A DNA stretch of 64,000 bases from Flavobacterium sp. (GTDB taxonomy: Bacteria; Bacteroidota; Bacteroidia; Flavobacteriales; Flavobacteriaceae), in the NCBI RefSeq assembly GCF_027484205.1, contig NZ_JAIXUB010000012.1:1-64000 (forward strand), given 5' to 3'. Under the pieces are notes generated by a model. That model saw nothing but the letters and a program-made list of their open reading frames with translations. It was not told the DNA's origin and did not search any database. The translations under genes and the position numbers were made by a program. Shown here one piece after another: positions 17,139 through 26,151 of this stretch; the stretch's first letter is position 1, and each line of letters opens with the position of its first letter.

Positions 17139-19013
17139 ATGAAGAAATTTTTATGGTTTGCTATACTTGGTTTGTCCATTAATGCAAACGCTCAGCAAAA
17201 AAAAGTTGTCCCAAATATTAAACCTAATAATACAAAAGTTGCCACTGTGGAAAAGAAGAAAGTTGTTTATCAAGTTTTTACAAGATTGTTCGGAAATAAA
17301 AATACTACCAATAAACCTTGGGGAACAATTGAAGAGAATGGAGTAGGTAAGTTCAATGATTTTACAGATAAAGCATTGCAAGAAATTAAAAAACTTGGTG
17401 TAACTCACATTTGGTATACTGGAGTTCCGCATCACGCAGTGGTTAGAGATTATACAAACATTGGAATTTCAAATGATGATCCGGATGTAGTTAAAGGTCG
17501 TGCAGGTTCGCCTTATGCAGTAAAAGATTATTATAATGTAAATCCAGATTTAGCTGTAAATCCGGCTAATCGTTTGCAAGAATTTGAAGCATTAATTGCA
17601 AGAACGCATGCTAATGGTTTACAATTGTTGATTGATATTGTTCCAAATCACGTTGCACGTAAGTATGAAGGGAAAAACAATCCGAAAGGTGTGAAAGACT
17701 TTGGTGCTGACGACACAACTTATGTAGATTATGCTCGTCATAATAATTTTTATTATATTCCAAATGAAGCTTTTCAAGTGCCTACTTCTGATAATTACAA
17801 ACCATTGAATGGACAAGAATACCCAATGAGTGATGGTGAATTTGTAGAAAATCCTGCAAAATGGACAGGAAATGGTTCACGAATGGCAAAACCAGATATT
17901 AATGATTGGTATGAAACTGTAAAAGTTAATTATGGAATTACACCTGATGGCGATAAAGATTTTCCATTGCTTCCTGAAGGTTTTGAATCAAAGTCATACA
18001 AAGAACATTTTGAATATTGGCAAGGAAAAGAAGTGCCTAATTCTTGGATAAAATTCCGTGATATTGCTTTATATTGGATTGCAAAAGGTGTTGATGGCTT
18101 TAGATATGACATGGCAGAAATGGTTCCGTATGAATTTTGGAGTTATATGAATTCGGCAATAAAAATGAAAAATCCAGATGCATTTTTATTGGCAGAAGTT
18201 TATAATCCTGAGCAATATAGAAATTACATTCATTTAGGAAAAATGGATTATTTGTATGATAAAGTAGAATTTTATGATCATCTGAAAGGAATTATTCAAG
18301 AAAGAGAAATCACAGATGGAATTTCTGATATTCAAAATCGTTTGAGTGATATTGAACACAATATGTTGCATTTTTTAGATAATCATGACGAACAACGATT
18401 AGCAAGTCCAGAATTTGCAGGAAGTGGTGAAAATGGGAAACCATTAATGGTTGTTTCTGCCACAATCAGCACTTCGCCAACAATGATTTATTTTGGTCAA
18501 GAAGTAGGTGAAGCAGGTGATATTGATGGCGGTTTTGGAAAACGTTCACGTACTTCAATTTTTGATTATGTAGGAGTTCCAAATCACCAACGATGGATGA
18601 ATGGCGGAAAATTTGATGGCGGACAATTGTCTGATAGCGAAAAAGCGTTGCGTGATTTTTATTCAAGATTATTGAATTTCACTATTAAAAGTGATGCTTT
18701 GATGGGTAAATTCAAAGAGTTGCAAACGGCAAACAGAAACATTACTAATCGTTATGAAACCACAATTTACTCTTTTGTACGTTGGTCAGACAACGAAAAA
18801 TTAATTATTTCTTCTAACTTTTCAAAAAATAGAACCTTTAAAATTGATTTAAGAATTCCAACCGAAGTAATTACGGAATGGAAATTAAAAGACGGAACTT
18901 ATGAAGTGACTGATCAATTATATGGAAGTAAAAAAACAATGGTTGTTGAAAATGGCATCGGAATTATAAAATTGGTTTTAGGCGCAAGCGAAAGTTTTAT
19001 TTTAAAAATGTAG
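17139..19013 (+). CDS. Secreted GH13 alpha-amylase family enzyme
   Basis: The 624-residue protein has a signal peptide (MKKFLWFAILGLSINANAQ), so it is exported. A (beta/alpha)8 catalytic domain carries all four GH13 regions: DIVPNH at 166-171, GFRYDMAE with nucleophile D324, LLAEVYNPE with acid/base E353, and FLDNHDEQR with D417. A C-terminal beta-sandwich (YSFVRWSDNEKLIISSNF onwards) ends the protein. It should hydrolyse alpha-glucans such as starch or glycogen fragments. No SusC/SusD, SusR or maltose transporter genes lie next to it, so it is an isolated gene here. A TAnnTTTG promoter box precedes it. Confidence 0.93.
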   Translation: MKKFLWFAILGLSINANAQQKKVVPNIKPNNTKVATVEKKKVVYQVFTRLFGNKNTTNKPWGTIEENGVGKFNDFTDKALQEIKKLGVTHIWYTGVPHHAVVRDYTNIGISNDDPDVVKGRAGSPYAVKDYYNVNPDLAVNPANRLQEFEALIARTHANGLQLLIDIVPNHVARKYEGKNNPKGVKDFGADDTTYVDYARHNNFYYIPNEAFQVPTSDNYKPLNGQEYPMSDGEFVENPAKWTGNGSRMAKPDINDWYETVKVNYGITPDGDKDFPLLPEGFESKSYKEHFEYWQGKEVPNSWIKFRDIALYWIAKGVDGFRYDMAEMVPYEFWSYMNSAIKMKNPDAFLLAEVYNPEQYRNYIHLGKMDYLYDKVEFYDHLKGIIQEREITDGISDIQNRLSDIEHNMLHFLDNHDEQRLASPEFAGSGENGKPLMVVSATISTSPTMIYFGQEVGEAGDIDGGFGKRSRTSIFDYVGVPNHQRWMNGGKFDGGQLSDSEKALRDFYSRLLNFTIKSDALMGKFKELQTANRNITNRYETTIYSFVRWSDNEKLIISSNFSKNRTFKIDLRIPTEVITEWKLKDGTYEVTDQLYGSKKTMVVENGIGIIKLVLGASESFILKM

Positions 19014-19224
19014 ATTAGAATTTTTTTCTAAACACTTGAAAATCATTTATAAAAGTGTTTAATGAATTTTGATAAAAAGGTGTTTTTTGATAAAAAATGT
19101 CAAACAAATGTTAGTATAAAGGTCTTGAAATGTTAAATATTGTTTAAAAGTTATTTAGTAGGCGTAAATTTATTCTCTGATAATTATGTGATTCTTAATT
19201 TATTATGAAATAAAAACAAATACT

Positions 19225-20529
19225 ATGAAAACAAAACTACTTTTTTTATTCTTTTTCTTGTTTCAAATGAGTAATGCTCAAAACATTACTTTTACAGATC
19301 CCGTTTTAAAGAATTTTTTGGTAAATTCCAGTATTAATTTTAGTACTGATCCAAACAATATTATTTCTTATCCTCCAATTGATGCTAATGGCGATGGCGA
19401 AATTAGCCAAGCTGAGGCATTAAATGTAATTGGGTTGAGTTTTTATTACACAGATATTACTAACCTAGAAGGTTTACAATATTTTACTAATTTAAAAGTA
19501 TTTAGTTCTTACTATGTTAACTTTACCACTTTTAATCAACCTAGTTTAGTTAATTTAGAAGAATTAAGTCTTTCGAATTCAGTTGGTTCGGGAGCGTTAG
19601 CTTTTGTTAATGTCTCTAATAATACTAATTTAGTTAAGTTTCAATGCTCTGGTGATTTAATAACTTCATTAGATTTATCAAATAATGTTGCTTTGAAAGT
19701 TGTTGATATTTTTTGTCCTTCTCTTGTTTCTGTTAATTTTAATAATCTAGTTAATCTAAAATCTTTGGGTTATTTAGGTAAATTGCCAACAATCGATATT
19801 TCAGATTCAGTTAACTTATTGAATTTAAGTTGTATTGGTTCAACTGGAACTTATTCATTTCCTTTAGAAAATCGTCTAACTTCTATTGATTTATCTAATC
19901 AAGTGAACTTAATTAATTTAGATTTGACTGGAAATAATCTAACAAGTTTGGATTTGAGTAATTGTCAAAATCTTGAAAGTATAGCAATCAGCCAAAATAA
20001 CATCAGTACATTAAATATTGACGGTGTAAATTATGTTAAAACTATCTTTTGTCATGATAATTTACTTACTTCTTTAAATGTCGATGGTATGTTTAATTTA
20101 CAGGCACTTTATTGTAATAATAACCAATTAACAAGTTTATCTACTAAAAATGATATTATTGAAGAATACATAGATTTTTCAGGAAATCCAGATTTAGCTG
20201 CGATTTGTTGTGATGCAAATGAAGTTGTTTATATGCAAAATCAATGTTTGCAAAATGATAATAGTTTGACAGAAGTTAATTCTGATTGTGGCTCAGGTTC
20301 AGGTGAATCAAGGGTTGCTATGTATCCAAATCCTGTTGTAGATATGTTACATTTAAGTTCAGATAAAAGAATTACGAAAATAGAATTATTTTCACTTAGT
20401 GGATTAAAGGTTATGAATGATGAATCTGAAAGTAATGTTATGGATTTAAGTCAATTGCAATCAGGTATGTATTTTGTCAAAGTTTATAGTGGTGATAAAG
20501 TGACTAACATGAAAATTGTTAAAAACTAA
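19225..20529 (+). CDS. Leucine-rich repeat protein with T9SS type A sorting domain
   Basis: This 434-residue protein has a signal peptide (MKTKLLFLFFFLFQMSNAQ). An EF-hand/dockerin-like loop DANGDGEISQAEA lies at about 53-65. Around twelve LRR-type units follow, with the pattern LTSLDLSNCQNLESIAISQNNIS. The C-terminal domain of about 75 residues begins VAMYPNPVVDMLHLSS and ends MYFVKVYSGDKVTNMKIVKN, a typical T9SS type A cargo signal. It is therefore secreted and probably attached to the surface by the Por secretion system. The function is binding rather than catalysis by inference. A terminator follows 17 bases after the stop. Confidence 0.9.
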   Translation: MKTKLLFLFFFLFQMSNAQNITFTDPVLKNFLVNSSINFSTDPNNIISYPPIDANGDGEISQAEALNVIGLSFYYTDITNLEGLQYFTNLKVFSSYYVNFTTFNQPSLVNLEELSLSNSVGSGALAFVNVSNNTNLVKFQCSGDLITSLDLSNNVALKVVDIFCPSLVSVNFNNLVNLKSLGYLGKLPTIDISDSVNLLNLSCIGSTGTYSFPLENRLTSIDLSNQVNLINLDLTGNNLTSLDLSNCQNLESIAISQNNISTLNIDGVNYVKTIFCHDNLLTSLNVDGMFNLQALYCNNNQLTSLSTKNDIIEEYIDFSGNPDLAAICCDANEVVYMQNQCLQNDNSLTEVNSDCGSGSGESRVAMYPNPVVDMLHLSSDKRITKIELFSLSGLKVMNDESESNVMDLSQLQSGMYFVKVYSGDKVTNMKIVKN

Positions 20530-20546
20530 TATTTTGCCAATAAAAT

Positions 20547-20577
20547 AAAAACCCTTTCAGTGATGAAAGGGTTTTTT
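20547..20577 (+). terminator. Terminator of the LRR gene
   Basis: AAAACCCTTTCA pairs with TGAAAGGGTTTT around a GTGA loop and is followed by T-residues. It lies directly after the stop at 20529. Confidence 0.88.
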
Positions 20578-20606
20578 GTTTATGAGAATTTATTTTAAAA
20601 AAATAC

Positions 20607-21284
20607 TTATTTAGATGCTTTTATTAGATTAACTGACACTTTTCCAATCAACCATTCACTTTTTTCAGATTTTTTATATTTGTATTGGATTTTGAAAATA
20701 CCATTTTTAATTTCTCCATTTTGAAATAAACTTTCACAAAAAAGACCTCCATTAAATTTCATAGTTTTTTCAATTCTTCCTTTTGGTAAATTTATTTTAA
20801 AAATTTTGTTTGTTTCTAAATTCATAAAAGATAAAAAATTTGAATTGTCTTTGTCGATAGAAATGAAATAAGGATACTTGTAATTTTCACTATAAAATAA
20901 TTCTCTCTCAATATTAGCAATTTTTTCACCACTAGTTTTGTTAAATAATAAGTATTGATTTGGTTCACAACATCCTGAAACAGTTTTGTATTTTATAAGA
21001 AAAGTGTTTTTGTATTCAAACCAGTTTGCAAATCCCAACCTTCCAGTCAACTTAATCAAAGTTTTATCAAGTGAGAAAAGTATTTTCTTTTTATTGTTTT
21101 TGGTTTCAAAGATTACCCAAGATGAATCACAATTAAATTCTCTATAAATTTTTGTACCATTCTTGAAAATAGTTTTTTCGCAAGAAATAATTTTACTTAA
21201 TTCAGGTTGGGTTTTACAACTACAATTTTGGCTAAAAATTAATTCTGCAATTAATGACATTAAAATCGTTATGATTATTTTCAT
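20607..21284 (-). CDS. Secreted protein of unknown function
   Basis: This 225-residue protein has a signal peptide (MKIIITILMSLIAELIFSQ) and a mature part that starts NCSCKTQPEL, with a CxC pair. The remainder is beta-rich with lysines and aromatic residues (TFLIKYKTVSGCCEPNQYLLFN, KYPYFISIDKDNSNFLSFMNL). I recognise no family. It lies 16 bases downstream of the 171-residue secreted protein gene, likely one transcript. Both may be recent local hypotheticals; no transfer signs beyond that. Confidence 0.6.
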   Translation of the reverse strand: MKIIITILMSLIAELIFSQNCSCKTQPELSKIISCEKTIFKNGTKIYREFNCDSSWVIFETKNNKKKILFSLDKTLIKLTGRLGFANWFEYKNTFLIKYKTVSGCCEPNQYLLFNKTSGEKIANIERELFYSENYKYPYFISIDKDNSNFLSFMNLETNKIFKINLPKGRIEKTMKFNGGLFCESLFQNGEIKNGIFKIQYKYKKSEKSEWLIGKVSVNLIKASK

Positions 21285-21300
21285 GAATTTTTACTAATGT

Positions 21301-21816
21301 TTATTTTTTTAACTCAGTTTCGCATGCTTGATAGAGATACTTTATTTGAGCTTCATATGTTTCTCTTTCGACTCCGCAATTAAAAGTTGGCTTATTCATT
21401 TTTTTTATTTCTTCTAAATATTTTAAACCGTTTTCAAAGTCTTTTTCTTCAATGGCATCATAAACTAAATTCATATAAGATTTTCTTGTATAATATTGCC
21501 AATTATTTAATCTAATGACTTCTTCAAAACATTTTCTTGCTTCTGTTTTATTAGATGATGTTATACCTTTTGTAAATAAATAATAAGTATAACTCTCAGA
21601 TTTTGGATACTCTAATACTAATTGTGAAAAAATTTCATGCGCTTTTTGCTTAGCTTCATCTCCTTCAGCAATCATGTTTTCGTTCATTTTATCATTAGCT
21701 ACAACTAAATAGTTTTCTCCTTTTTCTTTCATCTTAACTTCTGATGAAATTGTATTTTGAGAGTTTATTAGGTTTGATACAAATAATACTAATGTCAGCA
21801 AGAGCAATTTTCTCAT
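21301..21816 (-). CDS. Small secreted TPR-like protein
   Basis: The 171-residue product has a signal peptide (MRKLLLLTLVLFVSNLINSQ). It is followed by helical pairs resembling TPR units: AKQKAHEIFSQLVLEYPKS, EARKCFEEVIRLNNWQYYTRKS and DFENGLKYLEEIKKMNKPTF. It is probably periplasmic. The gene precedes the 225-residue secreted protein by 16 bases. No catalytic motif and no named family are seen. Confidence 0.6.
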   Translation of the reverse strand: MRKLLLLTLVLFVSNLINSQNTISSEVKMKEKGENYLVVANDKMNENMIAEGDEAKQKAHEIFSQLVLEYPKSESYTYYLFTKGITSSNKTEARKCFEEVIRLNNWQYYTRKSYMNLVYDAIEEKDFENGLKYLEEIKKMNKPTFNCGVERETYEAQIKYLYQACETELKK

Positions 21817-21874
21817 TAAATTATAATTGAAAAATTAATTAGAACGAAGTTAAATCATTTTCAAATAAATTAGA

Positions 21875-21906
21875 TAAAAAAAATCCCAAACTTAAAATTT
21901 GGGATT
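21875..21906 (-). terminator. Terminator of purA
   Basis: AAATCCCAAA (21881-21890) pairs with TTTGGGATTT (21897-21906); on the minus strand it is followed by a U-run. It lies nine bases after the purA stop at 21915. Confidence 0.85.
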
Positions 21907-21914
21907 TCTATTTA

Positions 21915-23186
21915 TTACTTCAAAATCGTCTGTTTTCTATCTGGTCCAACAGACACTATTTTTATAGGAACTTCGACTTCTTTTTCTATAAACTCGATGT
22001 AGTCTTTTAGTTCTTTCGGTAAACTATCAAAGGTTGTTAAACCAGTTAAGTCGGCTTGCCATCCTTTGAATTCGGTGTAAACTGGTGTTACGTTTTCTTC
22101 TTCAATATTGTAAGGTAAATGTTGGATAATTTCTCCTTTATAATTATAAGAAGTGCAAACTTTTAAAGTTTCAAATCCTGATAAAACATCGCCTTTCATC
22201 ATCATTAATTGTGTTACACCATTTACTTGAATGGCATATTTCAAAGCAACTAAATCCAACCAACCGCAACGTCTTTTTCTTCCGGTTACTGAGCCAAATT
22301 CGTTTCCAATACTCGCCATAACATCGCCAGCATCACCAAAATCTTCTGTAGGAAATGGTCCAGAACCTACACGAGTAGTATAAGCTTTGAAAATTCCGAA
22401 AACTTCTTTGATTTTATTTGGAGCAATTCCTAAACCTGTACAAGCTCCAGCTGCTGTAGTATTTGATGAGGTTACAAAAGGATATGTTCCAAAATCTACA
22501 TCTAATAATGAACCTTGTGCGCCTTCGCAAAGAATTGATTTTCCAGCTTTTTGTGCTTGTGCTAAATATTCTTCACTGTCTATAAAATCTAATTTCTTCA
22601 AATCTTCAATAGCTTCAAAGAATTCTTTTTCTAATTCAGGTAAATTATATTGTATGGCAACATTGTAGAATTTAATCATTTCTTCATGCTTATTTGCCAA
22701 TGCTCTGTATCGTTCTTTAAAATCGTCTAATTCGATATCACCAACACGGATTCCGTTTCTACCGGTTTTATCCATGTAAGTTGGTCCAATTCCTTTTAAA
22801 GTAGAACCAATTTTTGCTTTACCTTTAGAAGCTTCAGAAGCAGCATCAAGTAATCTATGTGTTGGAAGAATTAAATGTGCTTTTCTTGAAATGATTAATT
22901 TAGATTTTATATCCAAATTGAATTTTGCCAAACCATCGATTTCACTTTTGAAAACTACAGGATCGATAACGACACCATTTCCAATAATATTGATATTATT
23001 TTCATGAAATATTCCAGAAGGAATGGTTCTTAAAACGTGTTTAATTCCGTCAAATTCTAAAGTGTGTCCTGCATTTGGTCCGCCTTGAAAACGAGCAATA
23101 ATATCGTATTTAGAGGTAAGTACGTCAACGATTTTTCCTTTTCCTTCGTCACCCCATTGTAATCCGAGTAGTAAATCTACGGTCAT
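21915..23186 (-). CDS. purA: Adenylosuccinate synthetase
   Basis: This 423-residue cytoplasmic enzyme joins IMP and aspartate with GTP to adenylosuccinate, the first step from IMP to AMP. The P-loop-like GLQWGDEGKGKIVD is at residues 8-21, NAGHTLEFDG near 38-47, GNGVVIDP near 68, GIGPTYMDK and RVGDI near 130-148, EGAQGSLLDVDFGTYPFVTSSN near 220-241, and GRKRRCGWLDLVAL near 300. All are family hallmarks and the length is normal. Order on the minus strand is relA/spoT, fur-like, purA, an arrangement I have seen in Flavobacteria. Its own terminator follows. Confidence 0.97.
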   Translation of the reverse strand: MTVDLLLGLQWGDEGKGKIVDVLTSKYDIIARFQGGPNAGHTLEFDGIKHVLRTIPSGIFHENNINIIGNGVVIDPVVFKSEIDGLAKFNLDIKSKLIISRKAHLILPTHRLLDAASEASKGKAKIGSTLKGIGPTYMDKTGRNGIRVGDIELDDFKERYRALANKHEEMIKFYNVAIQYNLPELEKEFFEAIEDLKKLDFIDSEEYLAQAQKAGKSILCEGAQGSLLDVDFGTYPFVTSSNTTAAGACTGLGIAPNKIKEVFGIFKAYTTRVGSGPFPTEDFGDAGDVMASIGNEFGSVTGRKRRCGWLDLVALKYAIQVNGVTQLMMMKGDVLSGFETLKVCTSYNYKGEIIQHLPYNIEEENVTPVYTEFKGWQADLTGLTTFDSLPKELKDYIEFIEKEVEVPIKIVSVGPDRKQTILK

Positions 23187-23189
23187 TTT

Positions 23190-23224
23190 TTTGTTGTTTA
23201 TTGTTTGTAGTTAGTTGTGTTTGT
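23190..23224. repeat. Short heptamer-periodic stretch before purA
   Basis: GTTGTTT ATTGTTT GTAGTTA GTTGTGT reads in steps of seven with GTT-type words, between the fur-like stop and the purA start. It belongs with the arrays at 15372 and 27707. It would lie in the 5' leader or intercistronic RNA of purA. Confidence 0.5.
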
Positions 23225-23233
23225 TTTTTACTT

Positions 23234-23707
23234 TTAATTTCCCACGTCTGATTTTTTGGTGGCATAAAAGTATAAAGAGTGGTTGTGAATTTCAACTCCA
23301 AATATATCTTCCATAGTTTGTTTTATGGTTTGAATTCTTGGATCGCAAAATTCAATAACTTCACCACTATCAGTCATAATGATATGATCGTGTTGTTTAT
23401 CAAAATATGACTTTTCATAATGCGCTTGATTTTGACCAAACTGGTGTTTTCTTACCAATCCGCAATCTAAAAGTAATTCGATAGTATTATAAAGTGTTGC
23501 ACGAGAAACTCTGTAGTTTTTGTTTTTCATTTTGATATATAAATTTTCAATATCAAAATGCTCTTGACTGTTATAAATCTCTTGAAGAATTGCGTAGCGT
23601 TCAGGCGTTTTACGATGTCCTTTGTTTTCAAGATAAGCCGTAAAAACGTTCTTTACGGTTTCTTGATTTTTAGTATTATCTGATGCTATTTGTGTCATAT
23701 CTTGCAA
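23234..23707 (-). CDS. Fur-family transcriptional regulator
   Basis: This protein of 157 residues (or 154 if the second ATG at 23698 is used) has the Fur DNA-binding domain: [16 protein letters not shown] near 30-45, DIENLYIKM, and the recognition helix region [20 protein letters not shown] near 67-87. The dimer/metal domain shows [16 protein letters not shown] and [11 protein letters not shown]. The structural-zinc CxxC of classical Fur is replaced (IMTDSG where Fur has CLDCG), although the H-D-H metal ligand set is kept. It is probably a metal-responsive or peroxide-responsive repressor; which one cannot be told. It lies between relA/spoT and purA on the same strand. Confidence 0.88.
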   Translation of the reverse strand: MQDMTQIASDNTKNQETVKNVFTAYLENKGHRKTPERYAILQEIYNSQEHFDIENLYIKMKNKNYRVSRATLYNTIELLLDCGLVRKHQFGQNQAHYEKSYFDKQHDHIIMTDSGEVIEFCDPRIQTIKQTMEDIFGVEIHNHSLYFYATKKSDVGN

Positions 23708-23774
23708 AGATAAATTTTTAGTTTAAAAATTTAAAAGTTTAACTGTTTAAAGTTATAAACCGATGTTAATAATG

Positions 23775-25994
23775 TTAATTTTTATTGACTCTTGAAACCT
23801 TATCAATTCCATCAATTTTCTTAATGTTGTCGATTAGTTTTTTCAAAATAGTATTGTTCTGAACCACAACAGTTACTTGACCATTAAATATTCCTGCTTC
23901 ACCACTTAATGAAATACTTTGTATGTTCACATGCATTTGATTAGAAATTACTTTCGTTAATTCATTGGTTAATCCTAAAGTATCCATTCCGGTAATTTTT
24001 AAAATAGCTTTAAATTCTTGTTGTGAGGAGTCAATCCATTTAGCTTGCATAATGCGATAAGCGTAATTAGATTGCAATGCAATGGCGTTAGGGCAGTCTT
24101 TTTTATGGACTTTAATGCCTTCATTTATGGTTACAAAACCAAAAACTTCATCACCTGGAATAGGATTACAACATGTTGAAAGTTTATAATCTAATCGGTC
24201 TTGCTCTTTTCCAAAAACTAATAAATCGTAATTATTACTGAGTTCTTGTTTGTGAATTTCATCGGGATTTGAATTTGGCGTACGCTTAATTTTATTTTTG
24301 AAAAAATTGATTAACGTATTGCTTTTTTGAGCAGCATAATCCTTCAATTGTTGATTTTCAATAGAACCAATTCCTACACGATAGAACAAATCCAAACTCG
24401 TTTTCAGTTTGAAGAAATTCACCAATTCATTTACAACGGTTTCATTTAAAGTAATTTTTAAATGTTTAAGTTTCCTTGTTAGTAATTCTTTTCCTTCTTC
24501 TGCAATTTTCTTAGTATTTTCATTTAGAACATTTCTAATTTTAGTTTTTGCTCTCGAAGTAGTTACATAGTCTAACCAGTTGATTGTTGGTTTTTGATTT
24601 ACAGAAGTAATAATTTCTATTTGGTCTCCACTTTTCAGTTCATAATTTAAAGGAACTAATTTTCCGTTAACGCGCGTTCCTCTTGTTTTAATTCCAATTT
24701 CTGAGTGAATACTAAATGCAAAATCGAGTGAAGTAGCACCTTTTGGCAGTGATTTAATTTCTCCTTTTGGTGTGAAAACAAAGATTTCTTTGGCGTACAA
24801 ATTCATTTTAAAATCTTCTACAAAATCAACCGCATTAGTTTCTGAATTTTCTAATGCTTCTTTTAGAAGATTTAACCATACATCCAAGCCATTTTCTTCA
24901 GTTGCACCTTGTTTGTATTTGTAATGTGCAGCATATCCTTTTTCGGCAATTTCATCCATACGTTCGCTTCGAACTTGAATTTCTACCCAACGACCTTTTG
25001 GTCCCATAACCGTAATATGAAGTGCTTCATATCCTGATGATTTTGGCGATGAAATCCAATCGCGCAAACGACTTGGACTAGGACGATAATGATCTGTAAT
25101 CAAGGAATATATTTTCCATGCAAGAAATTTTTCATCATGCATGTTTGATTTATAGATAATTCGTAGTGCAAATTTGTCGTAAACTTCATCAAAGCTTACA
25201 TTTTGTGCCAACATTTTTCTACGAATAGAGTAAATAGATTTTGGACGACCTTTAATTACATAATCAACGCCTTCTTCATCTAATGATTTTTTTAAAACAC
25301 CAGAAACTAGTTTGATGTATTCATCTTGTTCTTCTTTAGTTTCTTTTATTTTACTAACAATATCTTTGTAAATTTCAGGTTCAGTATATTTTAGCCCTAA
25401 ATCTTCAAGTTCCGTCTTAATGTTGTATAATCCTAAACGATGGGCAAGTGGTGCGTAAATGTATAAGGTTTCCGATGCAATTTTAACTTGTTTATAATCT
25501 GGCATGGAATCCATAGTTTGCATATTGTGCAATCTATCAGCAATTTTTATTAAAATTACACGAACATCATCATTTAAAGTCAATAGCATTTTACGGAAAT
25601 TTTCCGCTTGCATCGAAATGTTCATGTCTTTTTTTACCTGCGATATTTTTGTCAATCCTGCCACAATTTGAGCAATTTTAGGATTGAACATTTTTTCAAT
25701 ATCTTCTACAGTAATGTCAGTATCTTCAACAACATCGTGCATTAAAGCTGCGGCAATACTTGTTGCTCCAAGCCCAATTTGTGAAGCTACAATTTTAGCA
25801 ACACCTATGGGATGAAAAATATATGCCTCGCCTGATTTACGTCTTTGATCTTTGTGGGCATCAACAGCTACATCAAATGCTTTTCTGATGATTTTTTTGT
25901 CTTCAGGTGTAAGTGTTTGATAACTAATACGAAGTAATTCTTTGTATTCGCGTGCTAATGCTTTTTTTTCTTCTTCTAATTCAATTTCTGTCAT
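23775..25994 (-). CDS. Bifunctional (p)ppGpp synthetase/hydrolase, RelA/SpoT family
   Basis: The 739-residue protein has the full long-RSH architecture. The HD hydrolase domain has H61 (HPIGVAKI), H86-D87 (ALMHDVVEDTD) and ADRLHNMQTM near 155. The synthetase domain has GRPKSIYSIRRKM near 250 and YEALHITVMGP near 325. TGS (KEIFVFTPKGEIKSLPKGATSLDFAF) is near 405-430, a zinc-finger-like CCNPIPGDE segment near 620, and a C-terminal ACT domain (ISLSGEAGIFNGQVTVVV). It makes and degrades the stringent-response alarmone. Both catalytic sites look intact, so it is a bifunctional Rel/SpoT-type enzyme. The Fur-like regulator gene follows after 67 bases. Confidence 0.95.
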   Translation of the reverse strand: MTEIELEEEKKALAREYKELLRISYQTLTPEDKKIIRKAFDVAVDAHKDQRRKSGEAYIFHPIGVAKIVASQIGLGATSIAAALMHDVVEDTDITVEDIEKMFNPKIAQIVAGLTKISQVKKDMNISMQAENFRKMLLTLNDDVRVILIKIADRLHNMQTMDSMPDYKQVKIASETLYIYAPLAHRLGLYNIKTELEDLGLKYTEPEIYKDIVSKIKETKEEQDEYIKLVSGVLKKSLDEEGVDYVIKGRPKSIYSIRRKMLAQNVSFDEVYDKFALRIIYKSNMHDEKFLAWKIYSLITDHYRPSPSRLRDWISSPKSSGYEALHITVMGPKGRWVEIQVRSERMDEIAEKGYAAHYKYKQGATEENGLDVWLNLLKEALENSETNAVDFVEDFKMNLYAKEIFVFTPKGEIKSLPKGATSLDFAFSIHSEIGIKTRGTRVNGKLVPLNYELKSGDQIEIITSVNQKPTINWLDYVTTSRAKTKIRNVLNENTKKIAEEGKELLTRKLKHLKITLNETVVNELVNFFKLKTSLDLFYRVGIGSIENQQLKDYAAQKSNTLINFFKNKIKRTPNSNPDEIHKQELSNNYDLLVFGKEQDRLDYKLSTCCNPIPGDEVFGFVTINEGIKVHKKDCPNAIALQSNYAYRIMQAKWIDSSQQEFKAILKITGMDTLGLTNELTKVISNQMHVNIQSISLSGEAGIFNGQVTVVVQNNTILKKLIDNIKKIDGIDKVSRVNKN

Positions 25995-26044
25995 AGCAAA
26001 TTCTTCAATTAGCTAAAAATAGGAAATATTATTGAAATTACAAT

Positions 26045-26090
26045 AAAAAAATTCCAAATTCTAACAGAAATTGATTAGAATTTGGAATTT
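26045..26090 (-). terminator. Terminator after the serine hydrolase gene
   Basis: AAATTCCAAATTCTAA (26049-26064) pairs perfectly with TTAGAATTTGGAATTT (26075-26090), with a U-run on the minus strand. It separates the hydrolase gene from the relA/spoT start at 25994. Confidence 0.85.
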
Positions 26091-26140
26091 AGACTTCGAC
26101 TGTACTTAGACTTCGCACAGTATAAACTTCTCAGTGTGAT
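26091..26140. repeat. Degenerate GAGCGCAGTCGA-type repeat
   Basis: The sequence GACTTCGACTGTACTTAGAC followed by TTCGCACAG and CTTCTCAGTGTGATA is a decayed relative of the palindromic repeats at 28421-28457 and 45638-45677. It lies between the hydrolase stop and its terminator. Confidence 0.4.
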
Positions 26141-26151
26141 AATCCGTAATT

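Noticed and set aside
22387..22668. Plus-strand 93-residue ORF
   Set aside because: Antisense to purA, no start context, composition explained by the opposite strand.
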